From Blastococcus sp. CT_GayMR19 (GTDB lineage Bacteria > Actinomycetota > Actinomycetes > Mycobacteriales > Geodermatophilaceae), in the NCBI RefSeq assembly GCF_004570385.1, contig NZ_SPQL01000010.1, forward strand, positions 62,001 through 126,000: 64,000 nucleotides of DNA, given 5' to 3'. The notes beneath the pieces are model-generated. The model was not told the DNA's origin, did not search any database, and was given only the letters and a program-made list of their open reading frames with translations. Below are positions 29,116 to 40,526 of this stretch, piece by piece (the stretch's first letter is position 1; each line of letters opens with the position of its first letter). The position numbers were made by a program, and so were the translations under genes.

Positions 29116-29615
29116 TGGAGATGCTCCCAGCGCGTGACGGCGGCGACGTCCTCGGGTGGCAGGGCGGCGACCAGGTCGGCGACCCTGCCGTGGCCGGGGA
29201 GAGCCGCGCCGGGGTCCAGGGTCAGCCAGGGGACCAGCACGAAGGCCCGCTCGTGCGCGCGCGGGTGCGGCAGGGTCAGCTCCGGGTCGTCGGACAGCAC
29301 CGGCGCGCCGTCGTCCCCGATGACCGTGACGACGTCGACGTCGAGGGTGCGCGGGCCGAAGCGGACGTCCCGGGTGCGTCCGGCGGCCTGCTCGAGCTCG
29401 TGCGCGCGGGCCCGCCAGCCGACGGCATCGCGCGGGCCGCGGACGATCGCGACCGCGTTGAGGTACGGCGGCTGCTCCACCGGCCCCCACGGTGGGGTCT
29501 CGTAGAGGGTGGAGCGGGCGACGAGGCCGTCGCCCGCGAGGGCGGCCAGTGCGGTGCGCAGTGCACCCGCGCGGTCACCCAGGTTGGCGCCCAGCGAGAG
29601 GACCGCACGCGTCAC
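29112..29615 (-). CDS. folK: 6-hydroxymethyl-7,8-dihydropterin pyrophosphokinase
   Basis: FolK transfers pyrophosphate from ATP to 6-hydroxymethyldihydropterin. The 167-residue protein has SLGANLGDR, the pterin-binding ETPPWGP and PYLNAV, and the HPPK signature RFGPRTLDVDVV, followed by LPHPRAHERAFVLVPW. Start overlaps the folB stop by 4 bp (GTGA). FolB and FolK are separate here, not fused. Confidence 0.95.
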   Translation of the reverse strand: MTRAVLSLGANLGDRAGALRTALAALAGDGLVARSTLYETPPWGPVEQPPYLNAVAIVRGPRDAVGWRARAHELEQAAGRTRDVRFGPRTLDVDVVTVIGDDGAPVLSDDPELTLPHPRAHERAFVLVPWLTLDPGAALPGHGRVADLVAALPPEDVAAVTRWEHLH

Positions 29616-30001
29616 CGGCGACGCTCCCGCCGGATGGTCACCGTGACGTCGTCGAACGGGACACCGAGGTCGGCCTCGGGCTTGTGCACGGTGATCTCGA
29701 CCGCGTCGACGAGCTCGTAGGCCAGGCAGACGTCGGCGAGCCGCTGGGCGAGCGTCTCGAGCAGGTCCACCGGCTCCCCGGCGAGAACCGAGTACAGCCG
29801 CTGGGACAGCTCGGCGTAGTTGACCGTCCGCTGCAGGTCGTCGGTGTCGGCCGCCGGCCGGGTGTCGACCTCCAGGACCGCGTCGCAGGAGAAGGACTGC
29901 CCCTGCCGGCGCTCGGAGGCGTAGACCCCGTGGTGGCCGTAGGCACGGAGCCCCCGGACGGCGATGCGGTCCCGGGCGGGGTGGGCGGATGGCTCAGCCA
30001 C
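29612..30001 (-). CDS. folB: Dihydroneopterin aldolase
   Basis: FolB converts dihydroneopterin to 6-hydroxymethyldihydropterin and glycolaldehyde. 129 residues; the family YGHHGVYASERRQGQSF, the NYAEL substrate loop (TVNYAELSQRLYS), the ETLAQRLAD helix and the catalytic Lys in VHKPEA are present. GTG 30001 lies 8 bp inside the folP end, after GAGGGGC. Upstream open frame to 30208 is a folP shadow. Confidence 0.95.
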   Translation of the reverse strand: MAEPSAHPARDRIAVRGLRAYGHHGVYASERRQGQSFSCDAVLEVDTRPAADTDDLQRTVNYAELSQRLYSVLAGEPVDLLETLAQRLADVCLAYELVDAVEITVHKPEADLGVPFDDVTVTIRRERRR

Positions 30002-30842
30002 GGCGCGCCCCTCGGGCGGCCCGCACGGCCTCGACCGTGCGGACGGCGTCCACGGAGGCGGCGGCGTCGTGCACCCGGACGCCCCACACCCCGGCCTCGG
30101 CCGCCAGGACCGTGGTGGCCAGCGACGCGGCGTCGCGCCCCTCGGCCGGGCGCACCTTGCCGTCGGCGTCGGCGAGCAGCCGGCCGAGGAAGGTCTTCCG
30201 CGAGGCACCCAGCAGGATCGGCAGGCCGAGCCCCACCAGCCGGTCCAGGCCGCCGAGCAGCGCCCAGTTGTGGTCGGCGTTCTTGGCGAACCCGAGCCCC
30301 GGGTCGAGGACCAGCTGCTCCGGGGGAACCCCGGCAGCGACGACGTCCTCCACCCGGGCGGTGAGCTCGGCGCAGACCTCGGTGACGACGTCGCCGTACC
30401 GGGCAGCCGCGTACATCTCGCGACTGTGCCCGCGCCAGTGCATCAGCACCCAGGGGACGCCGGCGTCGGCCACCAGCGTCGCCATCCCGGCGTCGGCCAG
30501 GCCCCCGCTGACGTCGTTGACCAGGCTCGCGCCGGCCGCGATCGCCGTCTCGGCGACCTCGGCGCGGGTCGTGTCCACACTCGTGCGCACCCCAGCCGAG
30601 GACAGCTCCCGGATGACCGGGAGGATCCGGCGGCACTCCTCGGCGGCGTCGACGCGGTCGGCACCGGGCCGGGTCGACTCGCCGCCCACGTCGACGTAGT
30701 CGGCACCGGCGGCGTGCATCTCCAGCCCGTGCGCGATCGCCGACTCAGCGTCCGCGAAGCAGCCGCCGTCGGAGAACGAGTCCGGCGTGACGTTCAGGAC
30801 CCCCATCACCACGCACCGCCCCGGGCGCGGCACGGTGATCAT
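29994..30842 (-). CDS. folP: Dihydropteroate synthase
   Basis: FolP joins pterin pyrophosphate and p-aminobenzoate and is the sulfonamide target. 282 residues with [16 protein letters not shown] (pterin-binding start), [33 protein letters not shown] and [12 protein letters not shown] 30842 overlaps the folE stop by 4 bp. Confidence 0.96.
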   Translation of the reverse strand: MITVPRPGRCVVMGVLNVTPDSFSDGGCFADAESAIAHGLEMHAAGADYVDVGGESTRPGADRVDAAEECRRILPVIRELSSAGVRTSVDTTRAEVAETAIAAGASLVNDVSGGLADAGMATLVADAGVPWVLMHWRGHSREMYAAARYGDVVTEVCAELTARVEDVVAAGVPPEQLVLDPGLGFAKNADHNWALLGGLDRLVGLGLPILLGASRKTFLGRLLADADGKVRPAEGRDAASLATTVLAAEAGVWGVRVHDAAASVDAVRTVEAVRAARGARRG

Positions 30843-31449
30843 CGGCCCAGGATGAGGCTCATCGCCTCGGCGCGCGTCGGCGCGTTGTCCCGGAAGATCC
30901 CGCGGACCGCCGACGTCACCGTCGTCGCCCCGGGCTTGCGGATCCCCCGCATGGCCATGCACAGGTGCTCGGCCTCGATGACGACGAGCACGCCCCGCGG
31001 CTTGAGGACGTCGGCCAGCGCGTCGGCGATCTGGCTGGTCATGCGCTCCTGCACCTGGGGACGCCGGGCGTAGACCTCCACCAGCCGGGCCAGCTTGGAC
31101 AGCCCGGTGACCCGGCCGTCCTCGCCCGGGATGTAGCCGATGTGCGCGACCCCGTGGAAGGGCACGAGGTGGTGCTCGCAGGTCGAGTACATCGGGATGT
31201 CCTTGACCAGGACCAGCTCGTCGTGGTCCTCGTCGAACGTCGTCGCGAGGATCTCGTACGGGTCCTGCCCGAGCCCGGCGAAGGTCTCCGCGTACGCCCG
31301 CGCCACGCGGGCCGGGGTGTCCTGCAGGCCGGGCCGGTCGGGGTCCTCCCCCACCGCGAGGAGCAGCTCCCGCACCGCGGCGGCCGCCCGGTCGAGGTCG
31401 ACCGTGCCGGGCTCGACGCCGCGCCCCAGCGGCTCTGCCGGGACGTTCC

Positions 31450-31453
<4 letters not shown>
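30839..31453 (-). CDS. folE: GTP cyclohydrolase I
   Basis: FolE opens and recyclises GTP to dihydroneopterin triphosphate, first step to tetrahydrofolate. 204 residues, type IA: zinc ligands in [12 protein letters not shown] (Cys and His) and the second Cys in [11 protein letters not shown], plus [23 protein letters not shown] 31453 overlaps the ftsH stop by 4 bp. The longer open frame to 31726 is ftsH shadow. Confidence 0.96.
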
Positions 31454-33444
<1,991 letters not shown>

Positions 33445-33865
33445 ACACCGATGCCGGGCGCCGGGAGACCGGCCTGCCCGTCGACCCTCCTGATCGTTCG
33501 GGGACACCGCCTGCACCCGGGCAGGAACCCCGGCGCTGGGGGCAGCGTCGTCGTGATCGACGGTACACCGGGCAGCCTGTGAAACCCCTGAGCGCAAGCT
33601 GCAGGTGACCCCCTGGGGTGTGGCCCGGTCGCGGGGGGCCGGAGGCCCTCCCGGCCGGGACACGGGAAGCCGCGCTACGCGAGTGGAGAGGTAACCCGGT
33701 CACGGCGCGGGAAGCGAGCCGCCCCGCGAGGGTCGTGGCGAGTGGGGCCCGAAGGGTCCCGCGCAGCCGCGACGAAACGGCTCGACGCAGCAGGGGGACG
33801 GCACTTGGTCGCCGTGTCGTCCGGAGGACGACAGATCGCAGAGCGGTGTCGCCCGGAGGGCGACG
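33445..33865. other. 421-bp intergenic region between hpt and ftsH
   Basis: It must hold the ftsH promoter, which I could not pin down, and most of the right half is a repeat-rich, hairpin-dense element (33633-33864). No coding frame has a plausible start and domain content. Confidence 0.5.
33633..33864. repeat. Dispersed element with GGA-triloop hairpins, copy 2
   Basis: Three hairpins with GGA loops: GGGGGGCC/GGCCCTCC at 33633-33651 (one G-U), perfect TGTCGTCC/GGACGACA at 33815-33833, and GTCGCCC/GGGCGAC at 33848-33864, the last ending one base before the hpt stop. The second hairpin with its flank is nearly identical, about 30 bp, to 28570-28600, and the first resembles 28468-28490. Confidence 0.7.
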
Positions 33866-34450
33866 TCAGGCATAGACCTCTGGCTTCAAGGTGGCGATGT
33901 AGGGCAGGTCCCGGTAGCGCTCGGCGTAGTCCAGGCCGTAGCCGATGACGAACTCGTTGGGGATCTCGAACCCGACGTACTTGACCGGGACCTCGACCTT
34001 GACGGCGTCGGGCTTGCGCAGCAGGGCGCAGACCTCCAGGGACGCCGGCGACCGGCCGCCGAGGTTCTTCAGCAGCCAGGACAGCGTGAGCCCGGAGTCG
34101 ATGATGTCCTCGAGGACCAGGACGTGCTTGCCGGTGATGTCGCGGTCGAGGTCCTTGAGGATGCGGACCACGCCGGAGGAGCTGGTGGCCGAGCCGTAGC
34201 TGGAGACCGCCATGAACTCCATCTGCGTCGGCAGCTGGAGCGCCCGGGCGAAGTCGCTCATGAAGAGGACCGCGCCCTTCAGGACGCCGACGAGCAGGAC
34301 CTCCTTGCCCGCGTAGTCGCGGGCGACCTGCTCGGCGAGCTCGCGGATCTTGGCCTGGATCTGCTCCTCGCTGAGCAGGACGTGGTCGATGTCCGGCCCG
34401 TAGCCGTGATCGGGACCCAGCCCCGCGGGGGTGCTCGCAGGCTCAGTCAC
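33866..34450 (-). CDS. hpt: Hypoxanthine phosphoribosyltransferase
   Basis: Hpt salvages hypoxanthine and guanine to IMP and GMP. 194 residues, with the PRPP-binding [18 protein letters not shown], the SSYGS loop ([13 protein letters not shown]), and [22 protein letters not shown] 34450 has GAGGAG 7 nt upstream and overlaps the tilS stop by 8 bp; the upstream ATG 34480 has no ribosome site. The tilS-hpt pair is widely conserved. Confidence 0.94.
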   Translation of the reverse strand: MTEPASTPAGLGPDHGYGPDIDHVLLSEEQIQAKIRELAEQVARDYAGKEVLLVGVLKGAVLFMSDFARALQLPTQMEFMAVSSYGSATSSSGVVRILKDLDRDITGKHVLVLEDIIDSGLTLSWLLKNLGGRSPASLEVCALLRKPDAVKVEVPVKYVGFEIPNEFVIGYGLDYAERYRDLPYIATLKPEVYA

Positions 34451-35456
34451 GCGTGGGCTCCTCGAGATCGTCGGGTGCATCCGGTCGGCCGCCCCGGTCC
34501 GGGGCCGACAGCAGGAGCAGCCTGCCAGACGCCCGGACGACGCCTGCGCCGCCCGGTAGGTCGACCGCTCCCTGCCCCCGCCAGCCTGTGACGAGGGCCT
34601 CGACCGAGTGCAGGTGCACCGCCTGGACGTCCGGCACCGCGGCCGCGCGCAGCCAGCCGCGGAGCACCCGCCGCCGCAGAGCCGCGGGGAGGGACCCGAG
34701 CGGCTCGACAGGCAGGCTGCCGTCGGGGGACCCCGCGGTCAGCGCGGCGAACTCCGCCTCGGCCAGCGCGTCCAGCGCGTCCAGGTCCTCGCGCAGCATC
34801 CCGGCGGTGCGCGCCAGCGCCGGCGCCACGCCGCCGCCGAGCACGTCCTCGAGCAGCGGCAGCACCTCGGCGCGCAGCCGCGCGCGGGTGTAGGCCGGGT
34901 CGTCGTTCCACGGGTCGTCCCACACCGTCAGCCCCTGGTCGGCGCAGGCCTGTCGGGTGGTCGCCCGCCGGACGCCGAGCAGCGGGCGCCAGTAGGGCGG
35001 CCGGTCCTCGACCATCCCCGCCACGGACCGCGGCCCGGAGCCGCGGCCCAGTCCGAGCAGCACGGTCTCGGCCTGGTCGTCCAGTGTGTGGCCGAGCGCG
35101 ATCCGGGCGCCGTGCTCCTCCGCCGCGGCGTCCAGCGCGTCGTAGCGCGCGGAGCGGGCCGCACCCTCCGGTCCCCCGTCGCCGCCGACCGACACCCGCA
35201 GGACGACGACGGGATCGAGGCCCAGGTCGCGCAGCAGTGCGGCGGTCCGGTCGGCGCGCTCCGCGGAGCCGTGCTGGAGGCCGTGGTCGACGGTCACCCC
35301 GCCCACCCGGCCCCGCGCCTCGAAGGCGAGCGCGGCCGCCAGCGCCACCGAGTCGGCTCCCCCGCTGCACGCGACGAGCACCGGCTGCGGGAACGCGCGC
35401 AGCCCGTTCCGGACGGCGGTCCTCAGCTCCGCGACCGCCCGGGGCGGACCGACCAC
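34443..35456 (-). CDS. tilS: tRNA(Ile)-lysidine synthase
   Basis: TilS converts C34 of tRNA-Ile(CAU) to lysidine so that it reads AUA. 337 residues with the PP-loop SGGADS (about 31-36), [34 protein letters not shown] and [10 protein letters not shown]. The start is taken as GTG 35456, 5 nt past the metalloprotease stop; no ribosome site is seen, so coupling is likely. The frame continues open to 36050 but that part is antisense to the metalloprotease frame. Confidence 0.92.
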   Translation of the reverse strand: MVGPPRAVAELRTAVRNGLRAFPQPVLVACSGGADSVALAAALAFEARGRVGGVTVDHGLQHGSAERADRTAALLRDLGLDPVVVLRVSVGGDGGPEGAARSARYDALDAAAEEHGARIALGHTLDDQAETVLLGLGRGSGPRSVAGMVEDRPPYWRPLLGVRRATTRQACADQGLTVWDDPWNDDPAYTRARLRAEVLPLLEDVLGGGVAPALARTAGMLREDLDALDALAEAEFAALTAGSPDGSLPVEPLGSLPAALRRRVLRGWLRAAAVPDVQAVHLHSVEALVTGWRGQGAVDLPGGAGVVRASGRLLLLSAPDRGGRPDAPDDLEEPTRD

Positions 35457-35461
35457 GAGGG

Positions 35462-36544
35462 TCAGGCAGGGATGGCCGGGCGGCCGAGCACCCGCTCCAC
35501 CCACAGTGCCGGAGCGGTCAGCTCCTCGATCCGGGGCAGGTTCGCGGGGCCGTCCCAGACGCGGTTGAACCCCTCCATGCCGACGAGGTCGATGACCCCG
35601 CCGACGAACACCCGCCCCTGCGCGTACTGCTTCATCTTCTGCTCCAGCCCGAGCAGCCGGCGCAGCACGCGGTCGAACGGGCCACGGCCCTTGCGGCGCT
35701 GGGCGAACCGCTTGCGCAGGGTGCGCACCGAGGGGACGACGTCCGGGCCGACGCCGTCCATGACGTACTCGGCGTGCCCCTCGACCAGGCTCATCACCGC
35801 GGTCACCCGGTCGAGGACGGCGCGCTGCGCCGGGTCCTGGATGAGCGCCATGAGGCCCTCCGACTGGCCCTCGCCTCCTCGGACGGCGTCGGCCAGGCTG
35901 CGCAGCACGTCCTGGAGGCGCTCGCGCAGGACGTCGGCGTCGAGATCGGTGGCCTCGACGAACTGCGCGATCTCGGCCTCGAGGTGGTCCTTGAGCCACG
36001 GGAACGCGGTGAACTGGAGCTGGTGGGTGACCTCGTGCAGGCACACCCACAGCCGGAAGTCGGTGGGGTCGACGCCGAGCTTCTGCTCGGTGGCCACGAT
36101 GTTGGGGGCGACGAGCAGCAGGCGGCCACCGCTGCCGAACACCTCGTACTGACCGAGGACGCGGGAGGAGAGGAAGGCCAGCAGCCCGCCGGCCTGGACG
36201 CCGGTGACGCGGGAACCGACCGCCATGGCCAGCGCCCCGGGGCGGCTGCCCTGCTTCTCGGCCAGCGCGTCGACCAGGGGGTCCAGCAGCGCGGCCATGC
36301 CGGCGGTGTTGGCGTCGACCCAGCCGGGCCGGTCGACGACGACGACCTCCGGCACGGGGCCGCCCGGCACGGGGCTCAGCCCGGTCAGCGCCTGGACGTG
36401 TGCCACGGCGGTGGCGGCCGCCTCGTGCAGTTCGCGGACGACGTCGGCGGCGTCCTCCCGCGTCGTCTGCGGACCCGGGCTCATCAGGCGGCGGGCGGTG
36501 CGTCCGGCCAGGGCCCAGTCGACCATCGAGGAGGCGCTGCTCAT
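35462..36544 (-). CDS. Zinc-dependent metalloprotease, DUF2342 / F420-biosynthesis-associated family
   Basis: 360 residues with one HEVTHQ zinc motif (170-175) and a downstream EGHAEYVMDGVG that supplies the third ligand. The family (Rv3626c-like) is often labelled coenzyme F420 biosynthesis-associated, but its role is unproven. ATG 36544 is favoured: GGAGGTG stands 5-6 nt upstream, while the GTG at 36550 would directly abut that site. The ribosome site is the end of a 55-bp tandem repeat. Upstream of tilS and hpt. Confidence 0.85.
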   Translation of the reverse strand: MSSASSMVDWALAGRTARRLMSPGPQTTREDAADVVRELHEAAATAVAHVQALTGLSPVPGGPVPEVVVVDRPGWVDANTAGMAALLDPLVDALAEKQGSRPGALAMAVGSRVTGVQAGGLLAFLSSRVLGQYEVFGSGGRLLLVAPNIVATEQKLGVDPTDFRLWVCLHEVTHQLQFTAFPWLKDHLEAEIAQFVEATDLDADVLRERLQDVLRSLADAVRGGEGQSEGLMALIQDPAQRAVLDRVTAVMSLVEGHAEYVMDGVGPDVVPSVRTLRKRFAQRRKGRGPFDRVLRRLLGLEQKMKQYAQGRVFVGGVIDLVGMEGFNRVWDGPANLPRIEELTAPALWVERVLGRPAIPA

Positions 36545-36549
36545 CGTCA

Positions 36550-36657
36550 CACCTCCGGTGCAGGAGCGGAGTGGCTACGCCACTCTGGAAGGCACATCCC
36601 GTCCCACCTCCGGTGCAGGAGCGGAGTGGCTACGCCACGCTGGAAGGCACATCCCGC
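36550..36657. repeat. Two-copy 55-bp direct repeat upstream of the metalloprotease gene
   Basis: Unit 1 (36550-36604) and unit 2 (from 36605) agree at all but one of about 52 positions (T to G at the second arm). Each holds GAGTGGC-TAC-GCCACTC-type dyad symmetry, perfect in unit 1. Its left end CACCTCC is, on the minus strand, the gene's GGAGGTG ribosome site. Confidence 0.9.
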
Positions 36658-36705
36658 CTCACGGTACGCGGAGCGGCGTCCCGGCCTGCCGGTCGGCGGC
36701 CCGGA

Positions 36706-38136
36706 TCAGCGGCAGCCGCAGCCGGCGAGCGTGGCGGCGATGTCGTCGAGGACCGCCTCCGTCGCGGCCTCGCTGCCCGTCGCGCCGTCGGCCACCACGG
36801 CGAAGGCCAGCAGCCGCCCTTCCGCGGTGACAGCGGTCCCGGCCAGTGCGTGCACGCCGAGCAGCGTGCCCGTCTTGGCGCGGACGGTGCCCGGCGCCGT
36901 CGCAGGGTCGTCGTCCCCCCGGTCGAAGAGCGTCCCGTCGTAGCCGGCGACCGGCAGGCCCGAGAGCAGCCCCGAAGCGCCTTCGATGCTGCCGTCGGCG
37001 GCCCCCTGCACCACGCCGGCGAGCACGGACGCGGGCACCAGGTCCAGACGGGACAGGCCGCTGGCGTCGGAGAGCTTGACCCCCGCGGCGTCGACCCCCG
37101 CATCGGTCAGCGCCTCGGTGACCGCCTGCGCGCCACCCTCGAAGCTGGCCGGGAGGTCGCGGGCGAGCGCGACGTGGCGGGCCAGCGACTCCGCGAGCAC
37201 GTTGTCCGACTGCGACAGCATCTGCTCGACGAGACGTGCGATCGACGCGGACCGCACCGTGCCCAGCGTCTCCGCACCATCCGGCGCCTGACCCAGCACG
37301 ATCGTCGCGCCGGGGGCGCCGAGGGCGTCGGCCAGGGCCGAGCCGGCGTCCAGCCCCGGCTGCCCGCTGCGGGCCTGCGAGCCGGGGCTGACCCGGGCAC
37401 CGTCGACGGCCGAGGCCGTCACCGGGGCGGCGTAGCTGGAGGGCGCGTCGGCCGGCCCCCACCCGGTGGCGGTCAGCGGCCCGCTGAACAGGGAGCTGTC
37501 GACGACGACGCGCGTGACCGGGGTCCCGGCCGGCAGGGCCGCCACGACCTGGGTGGCGAGCTCGGCGACCGTCGGGGCGCCCGGGTAGGTCTGGGAGGGA
37601 GCGGTGCGGGACAGCGTGGGGTCACCGCCGCCGACGAGGACGACCTCCCCCGGCGTGGCACCGGCGACGACCGTCGTCTCGAGGGTGTCGGAGGGGTCGA
37701 GGGTGGTGAGCGCGGCGACGGCGGTCAGCAGCTTGGCGGTGGACGCGGGGGTCGCGGGGTCGCTGGCGTCGCGGTCCAGCAGGACGTCCCCCGAGGCGAC
37801 GTCCGTGACCACCGCCGAGACACCCGCGCCCAGCGCGGGCGCGGCGAGCAGCGGGGTGAGTACGCCGGTCAGGACGTCGGGGTCCGGCGCCGGGGCGTCC
37901 TCGGACAGGGAGGCGAGGACCGGTGTGGCGTCGCCGAGCTCGGGCAGCCGCGGCTCGTCCGCCGCGACCGCGCCGGAGCCGGTGCCACCCCCGCCGTCGA
38001 AGACGCCGGCGAGGGCCATGCCGCCGCCGGCGAGCAGCAGGACGACGGCCAGGACGAGCATCGTCATACGGCGCCGGAACCGTCCGGTCTTCGCTGTGAC
38101 GACGATCGTCGAGCCACTCGACGCGATGGTGCCCAC
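36706..38136 (-). CDS. dacB: D-alanyl-D-alanine carboxypeptidase/endopeptidase, PBP4 (S13) family
   Basis: An exported peptidoglycan DD-peptidase of 476 residues. An N-terminal membrane anchor (about 24-45) is followed by an Asp/Gly-rich linker. The penicillin-binding set is SxxK in STAK (132-135), SxN in SQSDN, and KTG in RAKTGTLLG. Strand FTAVVADG near the end and a Cys-rich terminus (AGCGCR) follow. Start GTG 38136 is uncertain; ATG 38067 would still keep the anchor. Divergent from ppa; the 56-bp spacer contains a hairpin. Confidence 0.92.
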   Translation of the reverse strand: MGTIASSGSTIVVTAKTGRFRRRMTMLVLAVVLLLAGGGMALAGVFDGGGGTGSGAVAADEPRLPELGDATPVLASLSEDAPAPDPDVLTGVLTPLLAAPALGAGVSAVVTDVASGDVLLDRDASDPATPASTAKLLTAVAALTTLDPSDTLETTVVAGATPGEVVLVGGGDPTLSRTAPSQTYPGAPTVAELATQVVAALPAGTPVTRVVVDSSLFSGPLTATGWGPADAPSSYAAPVTASAVDGARVSPGSQARSGQPGLDAGSALADALGAPGATIVLGQAPDGAETLGTVRSASIARLVEQMLSQSDNVLAESLARHVALARDLPASFEGGAQAVTEALTDAGVDAAGVKLSDASGLSRLDLVPASVLAGVVQGAADGSIEGASGLLSGLPVAGYDGTLFDRGDDDPATAPGTVRAKTGTLLGVHALAGTAVTAEGRLLAFAVVADGATGSEAATEAVLDDIAATLAGCGCR

Positions 38137-38147
38137 CCCCCAGAAAA

Positions 38148-38173
38148 GCGGCCCGTCGATCGCGACGGGCCGC
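38148..38173 (-). terminator. Terminator-like hairpin in the dacB/ppa spacer
   Basis: A perfect 11-bp stem (GCGGCCCGTCG/CGACGGGCCGC, ATCG loop). On the minus strand it is followed directly by TTTTCT and then the dacB start. It has the form of an intrinsic terminator pointing into dacB, or an insulator between divergent genes. Confidence 0.55.
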
Positions 38174-38192
38174 CATGGGTCAGACTACGACC

Positions 38193-38687
38193 GTGCAGTA
38201 CGACGTGACGGTAGAAATCCCGAAGGGCCAGCGAAACAAGTACGAGCTGGACCACGCCACCGGACGCATCCGCCTGGACCGGATGTTGTTCACCTCGACC
38301 CGCTACCCGGCGGACTACGGGTACATCGAGCACACCCTGGGCCAGGACGGCGACCCGCTCGACGCCCTGGTGCTGCTCGAGGAGCCGACGTTCCCCGGGT
38401 GCCTGATCACCTGCCGGGCGCTGGGCATGTTCCGGATGACCGACGAGGCGGGTGGGGACGACAAGGTGCTCTGCGTGCCGGCGACGGACCCGCGGATGGC
38501 CCACCTGACCGACATCAACGACGTGTCCGAGTTCGACCGCCTGGAGATCCAGCACTTCTTCGAGACCTACAAGGACCTCGAGCCGGGCAAGTCGGTCGAG
38601 GGCGCCGAGTGGGTGGGCCGCGAGGCGGCCGAGGCCGAGATCACGGCGTCGATCCAGCGCGCCAAGGACGGGAACTACCACACCTGA
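38193..38687 (+). CDS. ppa: Inorganic pyrophosphatase
   Basis: A soluble family I pyrophosphatase that pulls biosynthetic reactions by hydrolysing PPi. About 164 residues: [14 protein letters not shown], the [21 protein letters not shown] signature with catalytic Asp residues, and DDKVLCVP. Homologues begin at [13 protein letters not shown], which points to GTG 38193. An ATG at 38175, two bases after the hairpin, would add six residues. Neither has a clear ribosome site. Confidence 0.95.
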   Translation: MQYDVTVEIPKGQRNKYELDHATGRIRLDRMLFTSTRYPADYGYIEHTLGQDGDPLDALVLLEEPTFPGCLITCRALGMFRMTDEAGGDDKVLCVPATDPRMAHLTDINDVSEFDRLEIQHFFETYKDLEPGKSVEGAEWVGREAAEAEITASIQRAKDGNYHT

Positions 38688-38717
38688 CCCGTCGGCTCCG
38701 ACAGTCGCCGGGAACGA

Positions 38718-38750
38718 ACGGCGGCGCGCCTTCCTGAGGCGTGCCGCCGT
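38718..38750 (+). terminator. Terminator hairpin of ppa
   Basis: ACGGCGGCGCGCC pairs with GGCGTGCCGCCGT (13 positions, one G-U) 30 bp past the ppa stop. Confidence 0.65.
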
Positions 38751-38850
38751 CCCGGGCTCGGTCGATCGCCGAGATCCGGCCCAGACCGGTGACCGACGGC
38801 GCCGATACCCGCGTACGCCGGATCTCGCCGCCGGCCCGCGACGCCACGAC

Positions 38851-38881
38851 GGCCCCCACCTCGACGTGAGGTGGGGGCCGC
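38851..38881 (-). terminator. Terminator hairpin of the oppA-like gene
   Basis: A perfect 13-bp stem with a 5-nt loop, 20 bp past the minus-strand stop at 38901. Confidence 0.75.
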
Positions 38882-38900
38882 CGTGCGCTGGTGGAGGAGG

Positions 38901-40526
38901 TCAGCCGACCGCGGTCAGCGACGTGGTGTCCACCCGGCCGAACGCGTCGACCACCACGCCCTCGACGTCGGCGGAGTGGACCGACTGGGTGACGTCGAAG
39001 AACAGCGGGATGATCGGCATGTCCTCGAGCAGCACGTCCTCCGCCTGGTTGTAGAAGCCGATGGCCTCGTCACTGGTGGCGGCCGCGTTGCCCTTCGCGA
39101 CGAGCTCGTCGAAGGCCGGGTTGCTGTAGAACGAGAAGTTCGCACCGGCGTCGGTGGCGTACAGCGGCTCCAGGAAGTTCTGCGGGCTCGGGTAGTCCAT
39201 GGCCCAGCCCATGCGGAACGGACCGAACATGCCCTGGGCACCCAGCAGCGGGCCGTACTCCGGCGGGGCGAGCTCGCCCTTCAGGACGAACTCCACGCCG
39301 AGGTTGCTGCGCAGCTGGTTGCCGATCGCCTCCATCCAGTCCTCGTTCCCCGTACCGGCGTTGAACCACAGCTCGATCGGCTGCGTGCGGTCGAAGCCGG
39401 CCTCGTCGAGCAGCTCGTTGGCCCGGTCCACATCCAGGACGCAGGCGTCACAGGCGTCCGCACGGTGCCCCTCGACCACCGGCGGCACGACCGAGGCGGC
39501 GGCCAGACGGGTGCCGGAGAAGATCTTGTCGGCGATCGTCTCCCGGTCGATGGCCAGCGACAGGGCCTGGCGCACGCGCGGGTCGGCGTACCGCTCCCGG
39601 TACAGGGGCAGGCCGAGGAACGTGAAGCCCGAGGCCGCCGACTCGACGTACCGGCCCTCGAACTCGTCCGGGGCCGTGCCGGCGACGTCGGCCGGGATCC
39701 TCGGCAGCACGTCGAGGTCACCGGACTGGGCCTCCAGGTACGCGGTGTCGGTGTCGCCGTAGACCCGGAACTCGACCGCCTCGACCGAGGCCGGCTGCTC
39801 GCCCGCGAAGTCCTCGTAGGCCAGCACCGTGATCCCCTCACCGGAGACGAAATCGCCGGCTGCCCGGAACGGACCGTTGCCGATGGGCCGGACGCCGAAC
39901 GCCTCCGGGTCCTCGTAGAACGCCTCGGGCAGGGGGAAGAAGGGGTTGTAGCCGAGCGTGACCGGGAACTGCGCGAACGGCGCGCTCAGCGTGACGGTGA
40001 AGGTCTCGTCGTCGACGACCCGGAGGCCACTGAGCTCGGTGGCGGCGGGGTCGCCGGTGGGTTCGCCCTCCTCGTCCGTCGGGGCCTGCAGATCGCCGAA
40101 GCCCTCGATGTTGGCGAAGAAGTAGGACCCTTCCTGCGCGTTGGGGCTGTAGGCCGCGTAGTTCCAGGCGTCGACGAACGACTCGGCCGTGACGGGCGTC
40201 CCGTCGTGGAAGGACCAGCCTTCGCGCAGCCGGACGGTCCACGTGACGCTGTCCTCGGACTCGATGTCTTCCGCCACGCCGGTGTAGCGAACCGCACCGT
40301 CCGTGTCGTACTCGACCAGTCCGGTGAACAGCGATTCGAGGACCTGGGTGCCGTTCTCTTCCACCGTGTTGGCGGTGAGGAGCGGGCTGACCGGTTCTCC
40401 GATCGCGATGCTGATGGGCTCCGGTGCGCCCGTCTCCCCGGTGGCTGCTGTGCCGCAGCCGCTCAGCAGCACGATGCCGGTGAGGACTGCCGCGTTCGAG
40501 CGGACGGATCGCTTGAGGGGTGTCAT
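38901..40526 (-). CDS. Peptide/solute ABC transporter binding lipoprotein (SBP family 5, OppA-like)
   Basis: 541 residues, lipobox LLSGC at about residue 24. Family 5 landmarks: VTWTVRLREGWSFHDGTPVTAESFVDAWNYA, NPFFPLPEAF, PIGNGPFR, RQALSLAIDRETIADKIF, and the C-terminal MGWAMDYPSPQNFLEPLY. It should bind an oligopeptide or similar solute outside the membrane, but no permease or ATPase gene lies nearby, so it serves a distant transporter or is an orphan. AAAGG precedes the ATG. Confidence 0.92.
   Translation of the reverse strand: MTPLKRSVRSNAAVLTGIVLLSGCGTAATGETGAPEPISIAIGEPVSPLLTANTVEENGTQVLESLFTGLVEYDTDGAVRYTGVAEDIESEDSVTWTVRLREGWSFHDGTPVTAESFVDAWNYAAYSPNAQEGSYFFANIEGFGDLQAPTDEEGEPTGDPAATELSGLRVVDDETFTVTLSAPFAQFPVTLGYNPFFPLPEAFYEDPEAFGVRPIGNGPFRAAGDFVSGEGITVLAYEDFAGEQPASVEAVEFRVYGDTDTAYLEAQSGDLDVLPRIPADVAGTAPDEFEGRYVESAASGFTFLGLPLYRERYADPRVRQALSLAIDRETIADKIFSGTRLAAASVVPPVVEGHRADACDACVLDVDRANELLDEAGFDRTQPIELWFNAGTGNEDWMEAIGNQLRSNLGVEFVLKGELAPPEYGPLLGAQGMFGPFRMGWAMDYPSPQNFLEPLYATDAGANFSFYSNPAFDELVAKGNAAATSDEAIGFYNQAEDVLLEDMPIIPLFFDVTQSVHSADVEGVVVDAFGRVDTTSLTAVG

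Noticed and set aside
34443-36050. 535-residue TilS with a long N-terminal extension
   Set aside because: The extra 200 residues overlap the metalloprotease in another frame and lack TilS features; TilS homology begins at about 35456.
36550-36657. CRISPR array
   Set aside because: Only two abutting units with no spacers and no cas genes nearby.
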